The position numbers were made by a program, and so were the translations under genes. From positions 186,001 through 250,000 of the forward strand of contig NZ_CAMZOF010000006.1 of the NCBI RefSeq assembly GCF_947331435.1: a stretch of 64,000 nucleotides of DNA, given 5' to 3'. The notes under the pieces are model-generated. The model was not told the origin of the DNA, did no database searches, and worked only from the letters and a program-made list of their open reading frames with translations. Source of the DNA: Pelagibius sp. Alg239-R121 (lineage in GTDB: Bacteria > Pseudomonadota > Alphaproteobacteria > Kiloniellales > Kiloniellaceae). This document shows, piece after piece, positions 25,053 to 37,052 of the stretch; the first letter of the stretch is position 1; each line of letters opens with the position of its first letter.

Positions 25053-26441
25053 CTACTCAAGGATAAAGCCCAAGGGGCGCGGCAGTTCTGCAGCCGACGA
25101 CGAAGTCGCTGGGAGTGTCAAACTGGATGCCGTGCCGCCAACCTGCGTCTGGGCAGCGGTGCCGTCAGTCTGGTTCGATTCGACATATGCATCGGTCGGC
25201 AGCGGCAGTGGCTGCGAAACCGGGCGTACCAGATAAGGAGTGACAATGATCACCAATTCGCTTTCGCTGCGCTGGAACCGGTCACTCGTGAAGAGTTGGC
25301 CGAGGATCGGGATGTCACCCAGACCTGGCACTTTACTTGTCAGCTGCTGGGTATCGTCGAGCAGCAGCCCGGCAATCGCAAAGCTCTGACCCGAACCGAG
25401 CTCGACGGTCGTTTCCGCACGGCGTGTCGCCAAGGCCGGGATAACCAGATCGGCAATCGTAACGGCACCGTTTTGTGAAAGCTGGCTGACTTCGGGGCGC
25501 ACCCGCATGCTGATGAGGTTTTCGCCGATCAGCGTTGGCGTAAAGGCAAGGCTGACGCCGAACTCTTTAAACTCAATCGTGATGTCTCGGCCGCCGGCGT
25601 CATTGGTTTCAGCGCCAACGGGCACCGGGAACTCACCACCAGCCAGGAAACTGGCCGTTTCGCCTGATAAGGCCGTCAGGTTGGGTTCAGCAAGCACCGT
25701 CACCAACTCATCATCGGCGAGCGCGTCGATCAGCACATTCAGATCCAGTGGACCTGGCGTCCCCGCAGCGGAGAAGAAACTGGGCGAAGCGTCGGCGAGA
25801 ATTCGCGAGGTGTTGGTGAACAGGCCAAAGTTAAAAGCACCATCGGCAATTGCGCTCCAATCGAAACCGAACTGCTCAAGGACTTCTTTCGAAACCTCGG
25901 CAACCCTTACACGCAGGTTGATCTGATTGGGGGCCGTGACCTGGATTTGATTGATGATCTCTTCAGGATTGTTCACAAAGCGCGTCGTAACCCGCACGGC
26001 GTTTGCTGCTTCAGTCGCCGTATTGGCGGTGCCACCAAGGATAATCCCGCCGTCAATCGAAACTGCCGTGATCTGAGCACGTGGCGCGACAGCATCCAAT
26101 GCCGTGCGCAGCCGGCTGAGGTTATGACTGACACTCAGTGTCAGGTTTGCGATGACATTGTCATTGCTGTCGACGGCAAAGAGGGTCGTTTCGCCGGTCG
26201 CCTGTCCAAAGACATAGATCAGTTGCGGCGACTTGACGTTGACGTTTGCGATCTCGGGGTTGGCCACGAACACGGACACCGCCGATTCTTCAAGACGCAG
26301 AAGCTGACCCTCGTTGACTTCAAGTTCGATCGGTTCACCCGTCGCCGGTGCTGCGTAGCCGACGATATCGGCCCGTGCACCAACCGGCAGCACCAACGTC
26401 AGCAAAAGCAACGTTGAAAGGAATGTGCGGAAAATCTTCAT
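25053..26441 (-). CDS. cpaC: Flp pilus secretin CpaC/RcpA
   Basis: 462 residues with a signal peptide (cleavage near ARA-D). An N-terminal pilus/secretin domain (IELEVNEGQLLRLEESAVS, NVKSPQLIYVFGQATGETTL) is followed by a BON-like stretch near 105-155. The C-terminal secretin domain has VTVLAEPNLTALSGETASFLAGGEFP and VPGLGDIPILGQLF. It forms the multimeric outer-membrane pore for the Flp pilus. The ATG overlaps the cpaB stop by 4 bp. Confidence 0.94.
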   Translation of the reverse strand: MKIFRTFLSTLLLLTLVLPVGARADIVGYAAPATGEPIELEVNEGQLLRLEESAVSVFVANPEIANVNVKSPQLIYVFGQATGETTLFAVDSNDNVIANLTLSVSHNLSRLRTALDAVAPRAQITAVSIDGGIILGGTANTATEAANAVRVTTRFVNNPEEIINQIQVTAPNQINLRVRVAEVSKEVLEQFGFDWSAIADGAFNFGLFTNTSRILADASPSFFSAAGTPGPLDLNVLIDALADDELVTVLAEPNLTALSGETASFLAGGEFPVPVGAETNDAGGRDITIEFKEFGVSLAFTPTLIGENLISMRVRPEVSQLSQNGAVTIADLVIPALATRRAETTVELGSGQSFAIAGLLLDDTQQLTSKVPGLGDIPILGQLFTSDRFQRSESELVIIVTPYLVRPVSQPLPLPTDAYVESNQTDGTAAQTQVGGTASSLTLPATSSSAAELPRPLGFILE

Positions 26442-27343
26442 TGGGCCCCTACCACTTCGATGTCGAGTTCCTCGACCTGACTGCCCCTTGCAATCACGAC
26501 CTTCAAATCATTGGCGCCCGGGCGAGGTACGAGGACGCTAACATCGCTCTCCCAGGTATAGGTTTTTCCGGATTCAGGCTCGGGTTCGCTCATGGGATCC
26601 TCGCCATTTACCAGACGCTCGAGCTCTTCTTCGTCTTTCGCAAGGCTGCGTAGACTCAAGGACAGCTGTCCCAAACCACGTACCGCGGCAATCATTTCGG
26701 CTTGTTTCGGCGTCAGCTCGAGCGTTGCGGTATCTGCGACCGTAGGTTCGCTTTCGCTGTCGTTATTGGTCACTTGGTCGACCGCCAGGATACGGACATT
26801 GGTCAAAATGGTCTCGCTCGCCCGGCGCTCGTTGCGATCTTCCAGGGTCGAATCCTGAATCGTATGGCTGAGGATCAGATCGACCCGGTCTCCAGGGAAT
26901 ACGAAGCCGCCGATGCCTGAGGTTTCGTTGACCTCGATCGAAACAGCACGAAAACCCGGTTTTAAGACCGCGGCGAGAAATCCACGCTCACCCGGCGCGA
27001 CGACGCGTCCCAGTACCATCGGATCACCACCGACGATAGGCTGGCGGGCGACGGACCCAAACAACGTGGTCTCGTCGAAGTCATCTTTGATCAGATAGCT
27101 CTCGGATATACCGTCATCCGGCCAGGCCTGCCATTCCAGGTCGGTTTCCTGAAGGAAGGTGCCGACAGGAATATCGACTTTCGCAATCAACACGTAGGTG
27201 AGTTCCGGCTCCGGCAGAATTGGTGCTTCCGCTGAAACTTGAGCAGGCGCGCGCTGGGCATCGAGCCAGTTCTTGGCAACGAACGCCGTGCCACCAATCA
27301 TGAAGAGGGCGCCAACGATCAAGAGTATGTTTCGTATCGACAT
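26438..27343 (-). CDS. cpaB: Flp pilus assembly protein CpaB/RcpC
   Basis: 301 residues with one N-terminal membrane anchor (about 4-24). A SAF-like domain follows (VLIAKVDIPVGTFLQETDLEW) and then the RcpC/CpaB core (GFRAVSIEVNETSGIGGFVFPGDRVDLIL). The C-terminal part contains an acidic linker (NGEDPMSEPEPESG). It is a periplasmic component that works with the secretin. It lies 9 bp behind cpaA. Confidence 0.92.
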   Translation of the reverse strand: MSIRNILLIVGALFMIGGTAFVAKNWLDAQRAPAQVSAEAPILPEPELTYVLIAKVDIPVGTFLQETDLEWQAWPDDGISESYLIKDDFDETTLFGSVARQPIVGGDPMVLGRVVAPGERGFLAAVLKPGFRAVSIEVNETSGIGGFVFPGDRVDLILSHTIQDSTLEDRNERRASETILTNVRILAVDQVTNNDSESEPTVADTATLELTPKQAEMIAAVRGLGQLSLSLRSLAKDEEELERLVNGEDPMSEPEPESGKTYTWESDVSVLVPRPGANDLKVVIARGSQVEELDIEVVGAQ

Positions 27344-27352
27344 GGCTTTAGC

Positions 27353-27850
27353 CTATCTCAGCAGTGTGAACGCTACGTAAACGGCACCGACTGCAATGGC
27401 GACACCGTAGGGCATTGGTTTCTTTGCGAAAGTTTCAGAATCGCAACTTAATCCCTGTGGTAAAAATGGGACCAGAAAAGAAGCTCGATGAGTTAACCAG
27501 AGGCCGATCGCGATCAACCCGCCGGAGAGAGCCATCAGAAGAGTGAATTCAAGAAACAGGGCAGGACCCGCCCAGAGCGACACTGCCGCGAAGAGTTTGA
27601 CATCTCCGCCGCCGCAAATTTTTAAAGCAAACAGACCAAATCCCACGACCAGGGAAGCCGCTGCGATACCTGTCGCGGAAACCCAATCGATCGCCCCGCC
27701 TGATGACAGAACAAATGCTGGATACAGGATAATGAGTGACAGACTGTAGACGTTCGGGAGCGTGAAGCTCTTCACGTCGCTGTAGGCCGCGGCTGCTACA
27801 ACCAGCGCGAAAATACAGACAGTTGTGTCATTGAGAATATCGTAGAACAT
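27353..27850 (-). CDS. cpaA: prepilin peptidase CpaA/TadV
   Basis: 165 residues, nearly all hydrophobic with about five transmembrane helices. The two catalytic aspartates of A24 peptidases are visible: Asp25 in YSDVKSFTLPN and Asp83 in CGGGDVK. It processes the Flp prepilin and the TadE-like pseudopilins at the inner membrane. The methylation domain of PilD is absent, as expected for TadV-type enzymes. It lies 112 bp behind flp, with a strong hairpin in between. Confidence 0.93.
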   Translation of the reverse strand: MFYDILNDTTVCIFALVVAAAAYSDVKSFTLPNVYSLSLIILYPAFVLSSGGAIDWVSATGIAAASLVVGFGLFALKICGGGDVKLFAAVSLWAGPALFLEFTLLMALSGGLIAIGLWLTHRASFLVPFLPQGLSCDSETFAKKPMPYGVAIAVGAVYVAFTLLR

Positions 27851-27879
27851 TGGATTTAATTTGGTCCCCGGAGCAAAGA

Positions 27880-27908
27880 GGGCCGAGGGGCGTTACGCAC
27901 CTCGGCCC
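27880..27908 (-). terminator. hairpin between flp and cpaA (attenuator)
   Basis: GGGCCGAGG and CCTCGGCCC form a perfect 9-bp GC-rich stem, extended internally by GCG and CGC. On the minus strand it is followed by TCTTTGCTCC, only a short U-rich tail. It likely reduces transcription into cpaA or protects the 3' end of the flp mRNA, giving more pilin than assembly protein. Confidence 0.7.
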
Positions 27909-27962
27909 ATTCTCTGTAGATTGTTCAGACGAAACCAGTTGCCGGGCCCGTCTGAAGCTGGA

Positions 27963-28142
27963 TCACGGCGTAGAAGCAGTCTTCAGCTCAGTGCCGACGC
28001 GGCCGAACATGTTCTGAAGCTCATCACCCATCGTGGTCAGGGCGGCAATGGCGGCGACCGAAACCAAGGCGGCAATCAGGCCGTACTCAATCGCAGTTGC
28101 ACCTGATTCGTCGTTGAAAAACGCTTTTACAGTACCAAACAT
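27963..28142 (-). CDS. flp: Flp type IVb major pilin
   Basis: 59 residues. The prepilin has a short leader, MFGTVKAFFNDESG, followed by ATAIEYGLIAALVSVAAIA: cleavage after Gly14, Glu at mature position 5 and Tyr at 6, then a hydrophobic helix. These are the defining Flp traits. It has a GGAGG ribosome-binding site 7-8 bp upstream of the ATG. It is the first gene of the tad operon and encodes the structural subunit of the adhesive Flp pilus. Confidence 0.95.
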   Translation of the reverse strand: MFGTVKAFFNDESGATAIEYGLIAALVSVAAIAALTTMGDELQNMFGRVGTELKTASTP

Positions 28143-28470
28143 TCTTAGAACCTCCAGTTAGCAGAAAACCTGATGACGATATTGGCCTTAAGTGATTAAA
28201 GAAAAGTAAATATAGGTAAGCAAAAAAACCTGTAAATTATTGTTAAACAACGAAAAAAAACCTATTTATTTGCATAAATACAGTATAAATATAGAGAAAA
28301 ATTTGTCTAAAATTTTATATTCTAATATTTTGCAGGAAAATTGGGGATTTAGAGGATGTAATCAAGTGTAATACACGGCGACTTCAGAGAAATTGTGCCT
28401 GGGGTTATCGCTTGTTGCGTTGATGATTAGAAGGCGTTTAGGGTCGCGCTTTGCGTATGAAATTCTGGGA
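28143..28470. promoter_or_regulatory. AT-rich divergent promoter region of tad operon and cobQ
   Basis: The 250 bp upstream of flp are extremely AT-rich compared with the rest of the window, with several A and T runs. On the minus strand TTAACAATAATTTAC (28232-28246) matches the CtrA box TTAA-N7-TTAA at 7 of 8 fixed positions and lies about 90-105 bp upstream of the flp ATG. A TATACT hexamer on the same strand near 28280 could be a -10 element. Apart from these I see no gene. Confidence 0.5.
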
Positions 28471-29967
28471 ATGACGGGGGCGTCGGTGCCGAAAGCAGCT
28501 GCGGCCATAATGTTTCAGGGAACGGGGTCCGACGTTGGGAAGTCGTTGCTGGTGGCAGGGCTTGCCCGCGCCTTTTCGCGGGCAGGTCTACAGGTTCGGC
28601 CCTTTAAGCCGCAAAACATGTCGAATAATGCGGCCGTGACCGTTGATGGCGGAGAAATAGGCCGCGCACAGGCGCTTCAAGCCCGCGCCTGCGGTTTGAC
28701 TCCGCACACGGATATGAACCCGGTTCTCTTAAAGCCGCAGAGCGAAACGGGCGCGCAGGTGGTTGTCCAGGGCAAGGTCATTGGAAGTGCCAAGGCCCGG
28801 GAATACTGGGCGATGAAACCAAGTTTGATGCCTGCGGTGCTGGAAAGCTTCGAGCGCCTGAGGGAAGATTGCGATCTGATCCTGGTTGAAGGGGCGGGCA
28901 GCGCCTCGGAAGTGAACCTGCGCGCAGGCGATATCGCCAATATGGGCTTTGCGGAAGCCGCGGACGTGCCAATCATCCTGATTGGCGATATTGACCGCGG
29001 AGGCGTAATCGCCAGTTTGGTCGGGACGGCAGTGGTTCTTCCAGAGTCAGAACGAAATCGTATAAAGGGATTTGTAATCAATAAGTTCCGCGGGGATGCC
29101 AATCTCTTCTCCGAAGGTCTGGAGATCATTACCGCGCAGACGGGGTTCGCATCACTAGGAATTGTGCCCTATTGCGAAGCTGCGCGCCGGTTACCGGCCG
29201 AAGACTCGGTTCAACTCTCAACGGCACCAGATAAAGCCGCCGCTTCCGGCGATATCATTGTGGCTGTACCGGTATTGCCGCGAATTTCGAATTTTGACGA
29301 CTTCGACCCTCTGATTGCAGAGCCCGACGTTTCTGTTGTGTTTGTGCAGCCCGGGCAGGTGCTTCCTGTTAACGCCGATCTCATCGTACTCCCGGGATCG
29401 AAAGCCACGCTTTCCGATCTTGCGTTCCTGCGGGCGCAAGGGTGGGACATCGACCTCATGGCGCATTGCCGTCGTGGCGGGCAGGTCATTGGTCTCTGTG
29501 CCGGTTATCAGATGCTTGGCCGCCGGATTAGCGATCCTCAGGGCATTGAAGGCGCACCCGGCGAAGCAGCTGGTCTAGGCCTGCTGGCGGTGGAGACAGA
29601 ATTATCCGGGAACAAGACCCTGGTGGCGGCAGAGGGCGTTGAACTCGCGACCGGTGAAGCCATCAGCGGCTACGAAATGCATATCGGAACCACTGCGGGT
29701 CCAGGCGTCGATGCAGCCATGATTGAATTGGCAAGCGGAAGAGACGGGGCTGTATCTGCCGATGGGCGGGTTGCCGGCTGTTATCTGCACGGTATCTTCT
29801 CTGCCGACGGTTATCGGCAAAGCCTGCTGGCACGCTTTCGGCAACGCCGCGGATCAGGGTTGAATTACGAACAAGGGGTTGAGGATGCCCTGGACGCCCT
29901 GGCCGACCATTTGTCAGCCCATCTTGATTTAGATCGAATCCTTGAAATCGCGCGCGCCAAAACTTGA
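28471..29967 (+). CDS. cobQ: cobyric acid synthase
   Basis: 498 residues from the ATG at 28471; the frame is open further upstream, but the longer N-terminus lacks family features. The N-terminal ATP-dependent amidoligase domain has [21 protein letters not shown] (P-loop) and [13 protein letters not shown]. The C-terminal class I glutamine amidotransferase domain has the nucleophile in [10 protein letters not shown] and His in CYLHGIFS. It amidates four carboxyl groups of adenosyl-cobyrinic acid a,c-diamide using glutamine and ATP. No other cobalamin genes are in the window. It is divergent from the tad operon. Confidence 0.95.
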   Translation: MTGASVPKAAAAIMFQGTGSDVGKSLLVAGLARAFSRAGLQVRPFKPQNMSNNAAVTVDGGEIGRAQALQARACGLTPHTDMNPVLLKPQSETGAQVVVQGKVIGSAKAREYWAMKPSLMPAVLESFERLREDCDLILVEGAGSASEVNLRAGDIANMGFAEAADVPIILIGDIDRGGVIASLVGTAVVLPESERNRIKGFVINKFRGDANLFSEGLEIITAQTGFASLGIVPYCEAARRLPAEDSVQLSTAPDKAAASGDIIVAVPVLPRISNFDDFDPLIAEPDVSVVFVQPGQVLPVNADLIVLPGSKATLSDLAFLRAQGWDIDLMAHCRRGGQVIGLCAGYQMLGRRISDPQGIEGAPGEAAGLGLLAVETELSGNKTLVAAEGVELATGEAISGYEMHIGTTAGPGVDAAMIELASGRDGAVSADGRVAGCYLHGIFSADGYRQSLLARFRQRRGSGLNYEQGVEDALDALADHLSAHLDLDRILEIARAKT

Positions 29968-30011
29968 TCAGCTCAACGTAAACGGCGCGAGGCTCATAGC
30001 CGGTCTTGTGA

Positions 30012-30707
30012 TCAGTCGGCGTCTTCGATTGAGAAGCGCAAGGGTGTGAGGCCCTCGATTGTGGCTTCAATCCGGTCGCCAGGCAGGACAAAACCGACGC
30101 CTGAGGGCGTCCCGGTGAAGACCAGGTCTCCGGGCTTCAGTTCGAACATGCGGGAGAGATAAGAGACGATCTCCGGAACAGACCAGATCATTTCCCCTAA
30201 ATCGGCGTCCTGGCGGGGGCGGTCGTTGACGGTGAGTGCAATCTGTCCTGCATTCATCTGCGGGCAGCCACCTTTGGGGGTCAGCAGACCACAGGGTGCA
30301 GAGCGGTCGAAGGCTTTGGCGGCTGTCCAGGGTAGACTGCGGTCCTCGGCGACTTGCTGCAGGTCCCGTCGTGTTAAGTCAACGCCGACAGCATAGCCAA
30401 AGATGTGGTCTTCCGCCTGTTCCGGGGGAATCTCATAGCCGCCCTGCATAATCGCAACCACAAGTTCGACCTCGTGATGCAGACTGGCGGTCGCGGGCGG
30501 ATAGGGCAGGGACTCTCTGTCTCCCACGATTCCGTCGCTCGGTTTGTTGAAAAAGAACGGCGATTCCCGATCCGGATCCCGCCCGGTTTCCAAAATGTGA
30601 GAGACGTAGTTATGGCCGACGCAGTAGATCCGTCTGACGGGAAAGCGTTCGGAGCGCCCGACGATGCCGACCGATACGGTGGGTTCAGGCGGAAAAAGGT
30701 AGTCCAT
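30012..30707 (-). CDS. fumarylacetoacetate hydrolase family protein
   Basis: 231 residues, the size of fumarylpyruvate/acylpyruvate hydrolases. Motifs are IYCVGHNYVSHILE, FFFNKPSDGIVG, the metal-binding HHEVELVVAI (two Glu), GYAVGVDLTRRDLQ (metal Asp) and FTGTPSGVGFVLPGD. It cleaves C-C bonds of a beta-diketo acid with Mg or Mn, or acts in related isomerase reactions. It stands alone; the neighbouring suf genes begin 70 bp downstream of its opposite end. The specific substrate is not predictable. Confidence 0.87.
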   Translation of the reverse strand: MDYLFPPEPTVSVGIVGRSERFPVRRIYCVGHNYVSHILETGRDPDRESPFFFNKPSDGIVGDRESLPYPPATASLHHEVELVVAIMQGGYEIPPEQAEDHIFGYAVGVDLTRRDLQQVAEDRSLPWTAAKAFDRSAPCGLLTPKGGCPQMNAGQIALTVNDRPRQDADLGEMIWSVPEIVSYLSRMFELKPGDLVFTGTPSGVGFVLPGDRIEATIEGLTPLRFSIEDAD

Positions 30708-30777
30708 TGAGGGGGATGCGACTTTCTCGCTCTGTCGTGCCTTGGGCGGCAGTATTGTTCTTTAACGCCGGTCTTCT

Positions 30778-31122
30778 TTAGACGTGAAAGCTCTCGCCGC
30801 AGCCACAGCGTCCCTTTTCGTTGGGATTGGTGAACACGAAGCCGGTTTGAAATTTATCTTCAACGTAGTCCATTTCGCTGCCGATCAAAAACATCACGGC
30901 GGTCGGATCTATGAAGATCTTAACGCCCTTGTCCTCGACGATGTCTTCGAAACGCCGCTGTTCTTCGGCATACTCCACGACGTAGCTCATGCCCGAGCAA
31001 CCACGCGAATTGACGCCGACGCGCAGGCCGAGTACCGGCTTTTCACTGCGTCCGATCAGCTCCTTGACCCGGTCCGCCGCAGCGTCGGTCATGGTGATCA
31101 TGGGTTTTGACATATCGAACAT
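30778..31122 (-). CDS. sufA: A-type iron-sulfur carrier (SufA/IscA family)
   Basis: 114 residues. The three cluster-binding cysteines are in place: NSRGCSGMSY, then GRCGCGESFHV near the C-terminus (C-x-C). It receives Fe-S clusters from the SufBCD scaffold and passes them to target proteins. It is the last gene of the suf operon, 68 bp after sufT. An alternative start three codons downstream is possible. Confidence 0.92.
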   Translation of the reverse strand: MFDMSKPMITMTDAAADRVKELIGRSEKPVLGLRVGVNSRGCSGMSYVVEYAEEQRRFEDIVEDKGVKIFIDPTAVMFLIGSEMDYVEDKFQTGFVFTNPNEKGRCGCGESFHV

Positions 31123-31190
31123 GGCGGTCAGTCTACCTCAGATTTCTCAAGAGTTATATGGGCAGAAAACTTAATTTTGGAATAGTTCTT

Positions 31191-31624
31191 TCAAAATAGC
31201 CCGAGAGCCAGCTGGGCATCTTCCGACATCCTCTCGGGAGTCCAGGGCGGATCCCAGATCAGTGTGACGGCAACTTCGCCCACTCCTTCTGCCCCGGCAA
31301 CGGCTCTGGCCACATCGAAGGGCATTTCCCCAGCGACCGGGCAAGCCGGTGCGGTCAGGGACATTTCGATTACGACCGAGCCGTCTTTAGCAATATCGAT
31401 GCTGTAGATCAGGCCCAGATCGTAGAGGTTCACCGGAATTTCCGGATCGTGCACGGTCCGAAGCGCTTCGATCACCGTATCCTCGTCCGCAACCTTGGCC
31501 CCTGGTTCCAGGGGTGCGCCGGCCCGGGCCGTCAGTTCTTCGCCCTCGGCTACCTGGCCGCCGGGCATGAAATGCGCAAGACCAGGACCACCGGCGGAAT
31601 CGAGGGGATGTTTGAATTCGCTCA

Positions 31625-31625
<1 letters not shown>
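31191..31625 (-). CDS. sufT: SUF system protein SufT (MIP18/DUF59 family)
   Basis: 144 residues. After a Gly/Glu-rich N-terminal 45 residues comes the MIP18/DUF59 domain: TVHDPEIPVNLYDLGLIY, MSLTAPACPVAGEMP (conserved Cys) and LIWDPPWTPERMSEDA. SufT helps in cluster maturation or transfer. Its ATG overlaps the sufS stop as ATGA. Confidence 0.92.
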
Positions 31626-32925
<1,300 letters not shown>

Positions 32926-32929
<4 letters not shown>

Positions 32930-34242
32930 ACCGCCAGCCAATCCGAGATTTTTTCAAGAAACAGATCCTGCAGCTCCACCGCGCCAATTTCACTTACGGA
33001 CTCTGCAAGAAAAGCTTGTATTAACAGTGCTTTTGCTGAGGTTTCTGAGAGTCCGCGGGAGCGCAGGTAGAAAAGGGCATCATGATCGACTTCGCCGGCG
33101 GAGCAGCCATGGCTGCATTTTACGTCGTCGGCGTAGATCTCCAACTCCGGCTTGGCATTAATCTCCGCTGTGTCTGTAAGCAGCAGGACCTTGTTCAGCT
33201 GATGGCCGTCGGTCTGCTGGGCGTTGGGCCGGACGACGATGCGTCCCTGAAATACACCGCGCGAACGTCCGTCCAGCACGCCTTTGAAGACTTCCCGACA
33301 GGAGGTTTGCGGCGCCAGATGCTCAACGACCGTGGTGGTATCGCAGTGCTGTTGGCTGCGCATCAGGTAACCACCGTTCAAATGGCAGTTCGCCCCCTCG
33401 GCCGTTAAGTTCATCTTGGTTTCATTCCGCGACAGAGCGGCGCCGACACTCAGCGTATAGCCGTCGTAGAAGCTGTTGCCTGCGAGCTCTCCGTTCGTCG
33501 TACTGGTGTGAACCGCGTTCTTGCCCTCGGCCTGGATCCGGTAGTGGCGCAGCGTCGCATCTTCGTCGAGGGTCACGTCGTTCGCCGCGTTAATGTAATA
33601 GGCAGAATCGTCCAGGCCCAGATGATGCTCAAGAATCGTCGCTTCGCTGCCGGCGCCCAGGGAAATCAAGTTCCGCGCGTTATGGGCAAAGACGCCGTTC
33701 TGCGCTGAATTGACGTGGATTACTTCCAGTACCCGTTCAAGCTTGCAGCCAGCGTCGAGCTGCAACAGCAGGCCATCGCGCATCAATGCCGTGTTGAGGG
33801 CGACGAGAGGCTGGTCTTCAATGCCCTTATGCTGAGCCAGCAGCCTTTCCACGCACTCAGGCTCGTCTTCGGACAAAGCGGCTACCCCGCCGATAACAGC
33901 ACCTGCCGGCAGATCCGCCAGATCGGACAGGTCAGCGCGAAAATCACCGTTTACAAAAACGATCCGATAGGCGCTGCCATCGGGTAGAAGACTGGGCGCT
34001 CGGTCGATACTGACCGGCCTCGGCGCAAGCGACTGCCCGTCCAGCTCAAGCTGCGTTAAGTTGCGCAGATTGGTGTATTTCCAGGACTCTCTGCGCTGAG
34101 TCGGCAGGCCGCTTGCGGAAAAGGCATCCATGGCCCGGTCCCGCAGGGCTGTCATCCACGGCAGGGCTGACCCGGGGAGCTCCGGTTTGAGGCTGTCGTA
34201 CTGATCGACAAAGGGGGTGGTCATTGCGTTATCTTGCTTCAT
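32926..34242 (-). CDS. sufD: Fe-S cluster assembly protein SufD
   Basis: 438 residues. SufD features are the beta-helix core and the C-terminal motif DDVKCSHGCSAGEVDHDALFYLRSRGL. It joins SufB and SufC in the SufBC2D scaffold. ATG 34242 lies 30 bp behind sufC; a second ATG six codons on is possible. The N-terminal part contains PTQRRESWKYTNLRNL, typical of the family. Confidence 0.94.
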
Positions 34243-34272
34243 GCCTGGTCTTAACTGCTTGCTGCGATGTGC

Positions 34273-35022
34273 TTACGCGGCTTGGCCGGTGAACTCCGCA
34301 TAGCCTTTCTTTTCAAGCTCTTGTGCGAGGGTCTTGTCGCCGGATTTGACGATGCGTCCGCTGGCCAGCACGTGCACGAAGTCAGGCACGATGTAATCCA
34401 GCAGGCGCTGATAGTGGGTAATCACCAGCGTGGCGTTTTCCGGCGACCGCAGCAGGTTCACACCGTCCGCGACGGTCTTCAATGCGTCGATATCCAGTCC
34501 GCTGTCGGTCTCATCCAGGATCGCCAGGGTCGGTTCCAGCACGGCCATCTGCAGGATGTCGTTGCGTTTTTTCTCGCCGCCCGAGAAGCCGACGTTCACG
34601 GCGCGCTTGAGCATGTCGCTGGAAACGCCGAGCTGTTTGGTCTTTTCGCGGATCACCTTCATGAACTGCATGGCGTCCAATTCGTCCTCGCCGCGATACC
34701 TGCGGATAGAATTGAGCGCTTCCTTCATGAAGGTGGTGTTGGTGACGCCTGGGATTTCGACCGGGTATTGGAAGGCCAAGAACAGGCCTTCGCCGGCACG
34801 CTCTTCGGGCGCCATCTCCAGAATGTTCTTGCCGCGGTACAGAACCTCGCCTTCCGTGACCTCATAGCCATCCCGGCCGGTCATGACATGGGCAAGAGTG
34901 CTCTTGCCCGAGCCGTTGGGACCCATGATTGCGTGCACTTCGCCTGGCTGGATGGTCAGGTCAATGCCGCGCAGAATCGGCTTGTCTTCGACGCTGGCAT
35001 GGAGGTTTTTGATTTCGAGCAT
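34273..35022 (-). CDS. sufC: Fe-S cluster assembly ATPase SufC
   Basis: 249 residues, ABC-type ATPase. Walker A is GPNGSGKSTL, the signature is VGFSGGEKKRNDILQ, Walker B is LAILDETDSGLDIDAL, and the His switch lies in LVITHYQR. It powers the SufBC2D scaffold and is cytoplasmic, with no transporter partner. It follows sufB by 55 bp. Confidence 0.97.
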   Translation of the reverse strand: MLEIKNLHASVEDKPILRGIDLTIQPGEVHAIMGPNGSGKSTLAHVMTGRDGYEVTEGEVLYRGKNILEMAPEERAGEGLFLAFQYPVEIPGVTNTTFMKEALNSIRRYRGEDELDAMQFMKVIREKTKQLGVSSDMLKRAVNVGFSGGEKKRNDILQMAVLEPTLAILDETDSGLDIDALKTVADGVNLLRSPENATLVITHYQRLLDYIVPDFVHVLASGRIVKSGDKTLAQELEKKGYAEFTGQAA

Positions 35023-35077
35023 TACGCTTGGAACCTTCGTTATCTTATTGTTTTCAAATCATCTATGGCTGTCGGTG

Positions 35078-36532
<1,455 letters not shown>

Positions 36533-36584
36533 CGCCAATTTCTCCTAGCTCGTCAATACCTTAACGGCGTTTTCTGATAAGTCT

Positions 36585-37052
36585 CTACGCGTTGCCGCGT
36601 TGTGGTTCGCGTTCTGTCTCGTCGCTTGCCGGCACACCGAACATCGGCAGGGCGATGCTCATATCGGCCAGCGTGACGCTCGACAGCGCCGCATGAATGG
36701 CAGTGTTGACCCGGTTCCAGTTACCGCGCATCGGGCAGAGGGATTCTACCTCGCAGTTACTCTCGGCACCTTCGACGCAGGCGGTCAGTGCAATGGGGCC
36801 TTCCAGCGCCTGAATGATCTCCGCCATGGTGATATCTTCTGCCGCACGGCTCAGCGCATAACCGCCGGTCACACCGCGCTGAGAGGTCATCAGACCGGCC
36901 CGGGCCAAGGTGCCGAGCAGTTTCGAGACCGTCGGCAGCGGCACGCCGGTATCAGCGGCGATATCATGGGCGCTGTTCGTTTCGTCCGGGCGCAAGGCCA
37001 TCTGGGACATCACGACGACCGCGTAATCTGTAAGCCGATTCAGTCTGAACAT
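36585..37052 (-). CDS. Rrf2-family Fe-S regulator of the SUF operon
   Basis: 155 residues from the ATG at 37052, chosen for GGAG at 7 bp and because MFRLNRLTDYAVVVM is the typical start; the frame extends 65 codons upstream into non-coding DNA. A winged helix-turn-helix covers residues 1-65 (DTGVPLPTVSKLLGTLARAGL). Three cysteines, Cys92, Cys100 and Cys106, match the IscR-type [2Fe-2S] ligands (92, 98 and 104 in E. coli IscR). It belongs to the SUF-specific branch of the Rrf2 family. It should sense cluster status and control its own operon; the large inverted repeat upstream is a candidate site. Confidence 0.92.
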   Translation of the reverse strand: MFRLNRLTDYAVVVMSQMALRPDETNSAHDIAADTGVPLPTVSKLLGTLARAGLMTSQRGVTGGYALSRAAEDITMAEIIQALEGPIALTACVEGAESNCEVESLCPMRGNWNRVNTAIHAALSSVTLADMSIALPMFGVPASDETEREPQRGNA

